Assembly (NCBI GenBank): GCA_021785055.1
Contig: JAJYGS010000036.1
Span: 1,176 to 11,495, forward strand
Reading direction: 5' to 3'
From: Nitrospirota bacterium
Lineage (GTDB): Bacteria > Nitrospirota > JACRHJ01
Length of the DNA stretch: 10,320 nt
This document shows, piece after piece, positions 5,540 through 10,320 of this stretch (positions are counted from its first letter, which is position 1; each line of letters begins with the position of its first letter). The notes beneath the pieces are model-generated. The model was not told the origin of the DNA, searched no databases, and saw nothing but the letters and a program-made list of their open reading frames with translations. The translations under genes and the position numbers were made by a program.

Positions 5540-6361
5540 GTGAGCGGGGTCCTTTTCGGCGCCACCCTTTTCCTTTATTTCCTCGCCACTTTCCACTACA
5601 TCCTCTTCCTCATCAGCCAGCGCGAGAGCATAGGCAAGGTCTGCCGGCTTACCACCATCGTCGGGTTTGCCTTCAACACCGTCTTCCTCATCTACCAGAT
5701 GGTGGACAAGGGCCATGTCCCGATGACCAATATCCGCGAGTCCCTGATATTCTTCTCCTGGGCGATTGTCCTTATTTACCTGATACTTGAATACAGGTGG
5801 AAGATACGGGTGATGGGCGCTTTCATCGTAACGATGGCCTTCGTTCTTATCCTGCTCTCCACGCTTTTCGCTCCAGGCAAAGCCCCGCTCCCGGAATACT
5901 TTTCGAGCGGCTGGCTTGGCGTCCATACGACGCTTGCCTTCCTTGCGTACGCCTCGGCCTCGTTCGCCATAGCCTTCGCCATCGGGCTGATGTATATTAT
6001 CCAGGAGCGGCAGCTCAAGCACAAAAGCCCCGGCGCGTTCTACAGGAGGCTCCCGCCGCTCGACGTCCTCGACGAGCTTTCATACAGGGCGATTGTTATG
6101 GGTTTCCCGCTCCTGACGCTCGCCATGCTTACCGGGGCCGTCTGGGCGAATTCCGTCTGGGGCTCATACTGGGGCTGGGAGCCGAAGGAGATATGGTCGC
6201 TCATAACCTGGCTTGTATACGCCATATACCTGCATGCGAGGCTTATCACGGGCTGGCGCGGGCGGAAGGCGGCGTATCTTGCCGTTACGGGTTTTCTGAT
6301 TGTCATATTCACGTTCCTCGGGGTGAGCCTGCTCATGCCGGGGAGACATGCGTTCAGGTAA
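5540..6361 (+). CDS. ccsB: Cytochrome c biogenesis protein CcsB (CcsA/ResC/HemX-like heme handling protein)
   Basis: This 273-aa polytopic membrane protein belongs to the cytochrome c assembly family (PF01578). About eight hydrophobic helices are visible. The Trp-rich heme-handling motif is WANSVWGSYWGWEPKEIWS at residues 202-220, and the flanking conserved histidines are probably His129 (GWLGVHTTL) and His232 (YAIYLHAR). In system II cytochrome maturation this protein carries heme across the membrane and presents it to apocytochrome c together with the ResB-like partner, which is not in this window. It starts at GTG 5540, preceded by an AGGGGGA-type site at 5526-5532, 3 bp after the preceding stop. 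Naming (CcsA, CcsB, ResC) varies between species. HemX of Bacillus is a relative that also neighbours hemA, so a heme-synthesis role is an alternative, but the intact WGWEPKE motif favours the cytochrome role. Confidence 0.88.
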   Translation: MSGVLFGATLFLYFLATFHYILFLISQRESIGKVCRLTTIVGFAFNTVFLIYQMVDKGHVPMTNIRESLIFFSWAIVLIYLILEYRWKIRVMGAFIVTMAFVLILLSTLFAPGKAPLPEYFSSGWLGVHTTLAFLAYASASFAIAFAIGLMYIIQERQLKHKSPGAFYRRLPPLDVLDELSYRAIVMGFPLLTLAMLTGAVWANSVWGSYWGWEPKEIWSLITWLVYAIYLHARLITGWRGRKAAYLAVTGFLIVIFTFLGVSLLMPGRHAFR

Positions 6362-6401
6362 ACGGGCATTGGCAGGGGCGCAATTTATCGCGCTCATACC
6401 T

Positions 6402-6490
6402 GTCATTCCGAGCGCAGCCGAGGAATCTACAGTTGATTTTTGTAAATAAATAAAGTCAAAAGTGGGTCCCTCCGCTTCGGTCGGGACGAC
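6402..6490. repeat. Palindromic repeat element between ccsB and hemA (copy 5 plus inverted copy)
   Basis: The left arm (6402-6441) begins with the dispersed repeat GTCATTCCGAGCG. The reverse complement of the right arm (6451-6490) begins GTCGTCCCGACCG and aligns with the left arm at 28 of 40 positions without gaps, around a 9-nt AT-rich centre. The element thus looks like a small terminal-inverted-repeat unit of about 89 bp. As RNA it could fold into a long imperfect hairpin 24 bp before the hemA start. Confidence 0.65.
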
Positions 6491-6514
6491 AATCGGCACA
6501 AGGGCCTTGATTAT

Positions 6515-7837
6515 ATGGAAATCGTCGTAGTCGGCATAAGCCACAAGACGGCCTCGGTGGAAATCAGGGAGCGCCTCTCCTTCCCGGAGGCGAGACTGCC
6601 GGACGCGCTCTCGAAGATGAAGGGCATAAGCGGCGTCGGAGAGAATCTCATCCTCTCCACCTGCAACCGCGTCGAGAGCTACGCGACCGTCAAGGACGCC
6701 TCCGGCGGAATGGAGCGGATAAAGCGCTTCTTTGTTGACTACCACGGCATGGACGGCGACGGCGTGAACGACTACATATACTGCCTTTCCGGCAGGGACG
6801 CCGTCCGGCACATATTCCGCGTGGCGGCCTCGCTCGACTCCATGGTCGTCGGCGAGCCGCAGATACTCGGCCAGCTCAAGGACTCCTTCGACCACGCCCT
6901 TATGAACAAGACCACCGGCGTGGTGATGAACCGCCTCATGAAGAAGGCCATATCCGTCGCCAAGAGGATACGGACGGAGACGAAGATTGCGGAATCCGCG
7001 GTCTCCATAAGCTTCGCCGCCGTAGAGCTCGCCAGAAAGATTTTCGGAGACTTGAAGGACAAGTCCGTCATGCTTGCCGGCGCGGGCGAGATGGCGGAGC
7101 TTGCGGCGAGGCACCTGGTAAATAACGGGGCAAAGACCGTCATGGTGGCCAACCGCACGTACGAGCGGGCGGTGGAGCTTGCGGCGGAGTTCGAGGGCGT
7201 CCCGGTGCATTACGAAGACCTTGTGCATGAGATGGCCCGCGCAGACATCCTCATAGCCTCGACGGGCTCTCCGCATTACATCCTTTCCGCGCACGACATG
7301 GCAAGGGTCATAAAGGAGCGAAAGAACCGCCCGGTATTCCTGATAGACATCGCCGTGCCCCGGAACCTCGACCCTGAGATAAACAGGATAGACAACGTGT
7401 ATCTCTACGACATAGACGACCTCCAGGGCGTCGTGCAGTCCAACATAAAAGAGCGCCAGAAGGAAGCGGAGCTTGCATCCGGGATTGTCGAGGAAGAGAT
7501 TGAGACGTTCCTTACGTGGCTTAAATCAATCGAAGTAGTCCCGACGATTGTCGCCATACGGGCCAGGGCGGAAGAGATGCGGGCGGCGGAACTTGAGAAG
7601 ACGCTCTCGAAGATGGGCGATCTCTCGGAGAAGCAGAAGAAGCAGGTGGAGGCCCTTACGCAGGCGATAGTCAACAAGCTCCTGCACCACCCGCTCGTGG
7701 CCCTTAAGAAAAGCGCGGGATACCCTGAAAGCAGCAGCCATGTGGAGTCCGCGCGCGTGCTCTTCGGCGTGGACGAAAAAACGGAGCCGGACGGGCCGGA
7801 GGAGTCATCGGCGTTATCGGAGGCGGAGACGAGATAA
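6515..7837 (+). CDS. hemA: Glutamyl-tRNA reductase HemA
   Basis: HemA reduces glutamyl-tRNA(Glu) with NADPH to glutamate-1-semialdehyde, the first committed step of C5-pathway tetrapyrrole synthesis in the cytoplasm. The 440-aa length is normal. The N-terminal catalytic domain has GISHKTASVEIRERLSF (7-23) and the active-site Cys50 in LSTCNRVE. The signature SLDSMVVGEPQILGQLK is at 106-122. The NADPH-binding domain has AGAGEMAELAARHL from 188 and VANRTYERA at 211-219. The C-terminal helical dimerisation domain spans about 330-420, and the last 20 residues are an acidic tail. The ATG at 6515 has only a modest AAGGG (6500-6504) at 10-nt spacing. The 153-bp gap from ccsB contains a palindromic repeat, so a separate promoter or attenuation is possible, though none was identified. 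hemC follows after 1 bp. Confidence 0.97.
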   Translation: MEIVVVGISHKTASVEIRERLSFPEARLPDALSKMKGISGVGENLILSTCNRVESYATVKDASGGMERIKRFFVDYHGMDGDGVNDYIYCLSGRDAVRHIFRVAASLDSMVVGEPQILGQLKDSFDHALMNKTTGVVMNRLMKKAISVAKRIRTETKIAESAVSISFAAVELARKIFGDLKDKSVMLAGAGEMAELAARHLVNNGAKTVMVANRTYERAVELAAEFEGVPVHYEDLVHEMARADILIASTGSPHYILSAHDMARVIKERKNRPVFLIDIAVPRNLDPEINRIDNVYLYDIDDLQGVVQSNIKERQKEAELASGIVEEEIETFLTWLKSIEVVPTIVAIRARAEEMRAAELEKTLSKMGDLSEKQKKQVEALTQAIVNKLLHHPLVALKKSAGYPESSSHVESARVLFGVDEKTEPDGPEESSALSEAETR

Positions 7838-7838
7838 A

Positions 7839-8795
7839 ATGAGAGACAGAATAACCATCGGCACGCGCGGAAGCCAACTCGCGCTCTGGCAGGCGGAGTT
7901 CGTCCAGAGAGAGCTTCTGATGCGAAACCCCGGCGTTACGATAACGCTAATGAAAATAAAGACCACCGGGGACATGATCCTCGACGTCCCGCTGGCGCAG
8001 GTGGGGGGCAAGGGGCTTTTCGTCAAGGAGATAGAGGAGGCCATGCTCAAGGGCGAGATAGACCTGGCCGTACACAGCATGAAGGACGTGCCGACGTTCC
8101 TTCCGGACGCCCTGCACCTTTCCTGCATGTCGAAGAGGGAAGACCCCAGGGACGCATTCCTCTCGCGGGACTGGCCCTCTTTCAAAAGCCTCCCCAAAGG
8201 CGCATCCATAGGCACCAGCAGCTTAAGGAGGCAGTGCCAGCTCATGGCGGCAAGGCCGGATATAAAGGTGGAACAGCTCCGGGGCAACCTCGATACCCGG
8301 ATAAGGAAATGCGAGGAGGGCCTCTTCGACGCCGTGATACTGGCCGCCGCGGGGATAAGGCGGATGGGCTGGGAAGAGAGAATAAAGGAGTATATCGGGC
8401 CTGAAGTCTGTCTCCCTGCTATAGGCCAGGGGGCGATAGGCATAGAGTGCCGCAAGGACGACGAATTTATAAACCATGCGCTTTCCGCCCTCCAGCACCA
8501 GGACACCTGGGACGCGGTAGTGGCCGAAAGGGCGTTTCTTGGAAGGCTCGAAGGCGGATGTCAGGTGCCCATCGCCGCCCATGCGACGGTTACGGGTAGC
8601 GGGAAAAAACTTAGGTTGTCCGGGCTTGTCGGGAGCGTTAACGGAGACAGGATTATAAAAGGCGAGATGGAGGCGCCCGTAAAGGAAGGGGCGAGGCTCG
8701 GCGTGGAGCTTGCGGAGAGCCTGCTTTCAAGGGGCGCGGACAGGATACTTGCGGAGGTTTACGGAAGAGAGCTTAAGGGCTACCAGGAGGGGTGA
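7839..8795 (+). CDS. hemC: Porphobilinogen deaminase (hydroxymethylbilane synthase) HemC
   Basis: HemC joins four porphobilinogen molecules into hydroxymethylbilane using a covalently held dipyrromethane cofactor. The 318-aa length fits the family. Key sites are GTRGSQLALWQAE (8-20), KTTGDMILDVPL (41-52), the catalytic aspartate Asp83 in HSMKDVPT, the arginine-containing GTSSLRRQCQL (125-135), QLRGNLDTRIRK (147-158) and cofactor-binding Cys241 in LEGGCQVPIAAHA. The start is ATG 7839, 1 bp after the hemA stop, with GGAG at 7825-7828; the frame is open further upstream to 7740, but that part lies inside hemA and yields an Arg-rich non-HemC sequence. The downstream TPR gene begins 5 bp after its stop. 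Confidence 0.97.
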   Translation: MRDRITIGTRGSQLALWQAEFVQRELLMRNPGVTITLMKIKTTGDMILDVPLAQVGGKGLFVKEIEEAMLKGEIDLAVHSMKDVPTFLPDALHLSCMSKREDPRDAFLSRDWPSFKSLPKGASIGTSSLRRQCQLMAARPDIKVEQLRGNLDTRIRKCEEGLFDAVILAAAGIRRMGWEERIKEYIGPEVCLPAIGQGAIGIECRKDDEFINHALSALQHQDTWDAVVAERAFLGRLEGGCQVPIAAHATVTGSGKKLRLSGLVGSVNGDRIIKGEMEAPVKEGARLGVELAESLLSRGADRILAEVYGRELKGYQEG

Positions 8796-8800
8796 CGATA

Positions 8801-9778
8801 ATGTTCAGGAAATTTTTACCTGTGGTTCTGGCAGTGGTGTTTATTTTCGGATGGTGTTCCGCGCGCGCGGCCCTTGCGGACCAGGCCCGGAATAATCAAG
8901 TGCAGAAGGCCCAGGCCGGGAAGACTGATAAGGCGAAAAAGACGCACAAGGAAACGAAGAGCGAGAAGGCCAGGAGATATTACGGCAACGGCCTCTGGGC
9001 GGAGATGCAGGACAACTATAAGGAAGCGATAAAAGACTTTAAAACGGTTACCGAGCTTGAGCCGAAGAGCTATAAATCCTGGCTGCACCTGGCGAGGGAT
9101 TACAGGAAATCCTCCCGCGCGATGGACGCCGTTTCCGCATTGAACAACGCGATAAAGCTGGAACCGAAGGCCCCGCAGGCATACCTCTCGCTGATGGAAG
9201 ACTACTGGGAGCTGGGCGGGCTTGTAAAGAATGCCGTCAGTACCGGAGAAAAGGCCATGGCAAACGGCGTAAGCCCGGCGATTATACTGCCGGACATGGG
9301 CTGGTATTATTACCTTGCCAACGATAAAGCCAATGCGGAGGATTGCTACAAAAAGGCGTATAAAGCGAACCCGAAAAACTCCGTCCTGGTGAACGACATG
9401 GGACTGCTCCGCTTTTCCGAGGGCAGATACGATAAGGCCGCCGGCAGGTTCAGGCAGGCTGCGAAGCTCAATCCCGGCAGCGTCCTTGCGCCGTATTTCG
9501 AGGCCCTTTCCTACAACAAGCTGGGGAAGGAAAAGGAGGCGCTGGCCGCCCTGAAGAAGGCGGTAAAAAAAGACGGGAACCTTCAGAAAGAGTCGGCGGG
9601 ATTCAACAGCAAGTTCTTCGTCCCCCCGACGGACCCAGGCGACCTCTCGAAACTGTTTGCAAAGCTTCAGCCCGCCCCTCCGGCCCTGAAAAATATGTCG
9701 GTAGCGGCCCCGGCCCTGAAGAATATGTCCGTGACTGCGCCTGAGAAAAAGAACAAGGGCACCGCGAAAGGGAAATGA
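8801..9778 (+). CDS. Exported TPR-repeat protein inserted between hemC and hemD
   Basis: This encodes 325 aa from ATG 8801, chosen because AGGAGG (8785-8790) is 10 nt upstream; a GTG at 8792 in the same frame would be only 1 nt from it. Residues 1-26 are a Sec signal peptide (MFRKFLPVVLAVVFIFGW..., likely cut after ALA); Cys19 does not lie in a good lipobox. Residues 30-60 are Lys-rich and polar. About six TPR units follow from residue 56 to 260, for example DNYKEAIKDFKTVTELEPKS and GRYDKAAGRFRQAAKLNPGS. The C-terminal tail has a perfect-period 10-residue repeat (PALKNMSVAA/PALKNMSVTA, residues 294-313) and a Lys-rich end. hemD starts within its stop codon, so it is a true operon member. It is probably periplasmic. 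Its role is unknown; TPR proteins usually mediate protein-protein contacts. Confidence 0.9.
   Translation: MFRKFLPVVLAVVFIFGWCSARAALADQARNNQVQKAQAGKTDKAKKTHKETKSEKARRYYGNGLWAEMQDNYKEAIKDFKTVTELEPKSYKSWLHLARDYRKSSRAMDAVSALNNAIKLEPKAPQAYLSLMEDYWELGGLVKNAVSTGEKAMANGVSPAIILPDMGWYYYLANDKANAEDCYKKAYKANPKNSVLVNDMGLLRFSEGRYDKAAGRFRQAAKLNPGSVLAPYFEALSYNKLGKEKEALAALKKAVKKDGNLQKESAGFNSKFFVPPTDPGDLSKLFAKLQPAPPALKNMSVAAPALKNMSVTAPEKKNKGTAKGK
9680..9739 (+). repeat. Tandem 30-bp duplication in the TPR gene tail
   Basis: Two adjacent 30-bp units (9680-9709 and 9710-9739) encode PALKNMSVAA and PALKNMSVTA. The first halves are nearly identical in DNA (CCGGCCCTGAA then AATATGTC), with differences mainly late in the unit. 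This is consistent with a fairly recent in-frame duplication. Confidence 0.75.
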
Positions 9779-10320
9779 AACCGGCATCAGTGGGGGCGCT
9801 CTCCGGCGTCCGCGTTATCGTTACCCGCGCGAAGGAGCAGTCCGGCGGACTGAGCGCAATGTTTGAAAGAGCCGGCGCGGAAGTAGTATCGGTGCCGGCC
9901 ATAGAGACGGTTCCGCCGGAGGACAAGTCGGGCATCGACAGGGGGATTGAGAATCTTTCTTCCTACGACTTTGCGGTATTTACAAGCGCAAACTCCGTCA
10001 AGTTCCTCCTGCTTCGGATGGCCGAGCTTGGGAAGGGACTTGAGGATCTCAGGCGGCTCAGGATAGTCGCTGTCGGGCCGAAGACGGCCAAAGCGCTTGG
10101 GGAAAGCGGGCTTAAGGCGGACGTCGTTCCGGACGAATTTGTGGCCGAAGGGGTGGTTTCGGCCCTTGCGGGAGAGGGTGTCGGAGGCAAAAGATTCTTC
10201 TATCCGAGGGCTGAGGCGGCGAGGGACGTGCTGCCGGACGCGCTCCGGAAGGCGGGCGCGATAGTGGACGTTGTAACCGCTTACAGGACTGTCGCGCCGG
10301 ATGGCCCGGCTGGAGATCGG
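9775..10320 (+). CDS. hemD: Uroporphyrinogen-III synthase HemD (3' end beyond window)
   Basis: HemD cyclises hydroxymethylbilane to uroporphyrinogen III with inversion of ring D, directly after the HemC step. The frame starts at ATG 9775, overlapping the TPR gene stop (ATGA), and runs open to the window end, giving 182 residues of a usual 250 or so. Recognisable blocks are GVRVIVTRAKEQSGGL (11-26), FAVFTSANSVKFLL (66-79), VAVGPKTAKAL (98-108), VVPDEFVAEGVV (117-128) and RFFYPRAEAARDVLPDAL (140-157). There is little sequence ahead of the HemD fold, so this is not the CobA-HemD fusion with an N-terminal methyltransferase seen in some deltaproteobacteria and clostridia. Sequence divergence is normal for HemD; operon position makes the call firm. 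Confidence 0.93.
   Translation, partial: MKPASVGALSGVRVIVTRAKEQSGGLSAMFERAGAEVVSVPAIETVPPEDKSGIDRGIENLSSYDFAVFTSANSVKFLLLRMAELGKGLEDLRRLRIVAVGPKTAKALGESGLKADVVPDEFVAEGVVSALAGEGVGGKRFFYPRAEAARDVLPDALRKAGAIVDVVTAYRTVAPDGPAGDR

Noticed and set aside
6428..6514. Promoter for hemA around TTGATT/TAAAGT
   Set aside because: The spacing between the two boxes is only 12 nt and both fall within the palindromic repeat element.
6164..7294. 376-codon open frame on the minus strand opposite ccsB and hemA
   Set aside because: It lies antisense to two clearly identified genes and is explained by their GC-rich third positions; its translation is rich in His, Arg and Val with no recognisable domain.
7740..7838. 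Upstream extension of hemC
   Set aside because: It lies within the end of hemA and encodes an Arg-rich sequence not found in HemC; ATG 7839 gives the family N-terminus.
8816..9787. 323-codon open frame on the minus strand opposite the TPR gene
   Set aside because: Shadow of the TPR gene, whose signal peptide, repeats and ribosome binding site make the plus strand the coding one.

Overview
The window looks like a chromosomal segment of a Gram-negative, probably anaerobic or respiratory bacterium. An Rnf complex with a long multi-cluster RnfB, a system II cytochrome c assembly gene directly ahead of hemA, and a C5-pathway heme operon suggest a deltaproteobacterial or Nitrospirota-like lineage. 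This placement is inference from gene content, not a measured phylogeny. By eye the coding DNA is GC-rich with a strong GC bias at third positions, so long antisense shadow frames are common.

Layout. (1) Positions 2-1337 hold the end of an rnf operon: the C-terminal part of rnfA, then rnfB. A copy of a short dispersed repeat lies between them. (2) Positions 1338-2230 are visibly more AT-rich and carry a minus-strand two-gene unit, a 65-aa small protein and a DUF2335 membrane protein, with its own promoter. It looks like an acquired cassette. (3) Positions 2311-3911 hold a PIN-PhoH ATPase gene (phoH2/ylaK type), translationally coupled to a small predicted exported protein. (4) Positions 4029-4214 encode a small Ala/Pro-rich membrane or exported peptide followed by a strong intrinsic terminator. 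(5) Positions 4271-4787 have no convincing gene but hold repeat copies. (6) From a good sigma70-type promoter at 4788-4817 runs a likely operon: 59-aa two-helix membrane protein, membrane-anchored TPR-like protein, CcsB, HemA, HemC, exported TPR protein, HemD (cut by the window end). A 153-bp gap containing a palindromic repeat element separates ccsB from hemA.

How the genes work together. HemA, HemC and HemD are steps from glutamyl-tRNA to uroporphyrinogen III. CcsB delivers heme for cytochrome c maturation. The three uncharacterised proteins co-transcribed with them, especially the TPR protein wedged between hemC and hemD with coupled start and stop codons, are candidates for a role in heme or cytochrome biogenesis. 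Rnf couples ferredoxin:NAD+ electron transfer to ion pumping.

The most unusual features are a dispersed repeat family with at least five same-strand intergenic copies, one of which pairs with an inverted copy to form an imperfect palindrome of about 89 bp upstream of hemA, and the DUF2335 cassette. No rRNA, tRNA, CRISPR array or transposase was seen.
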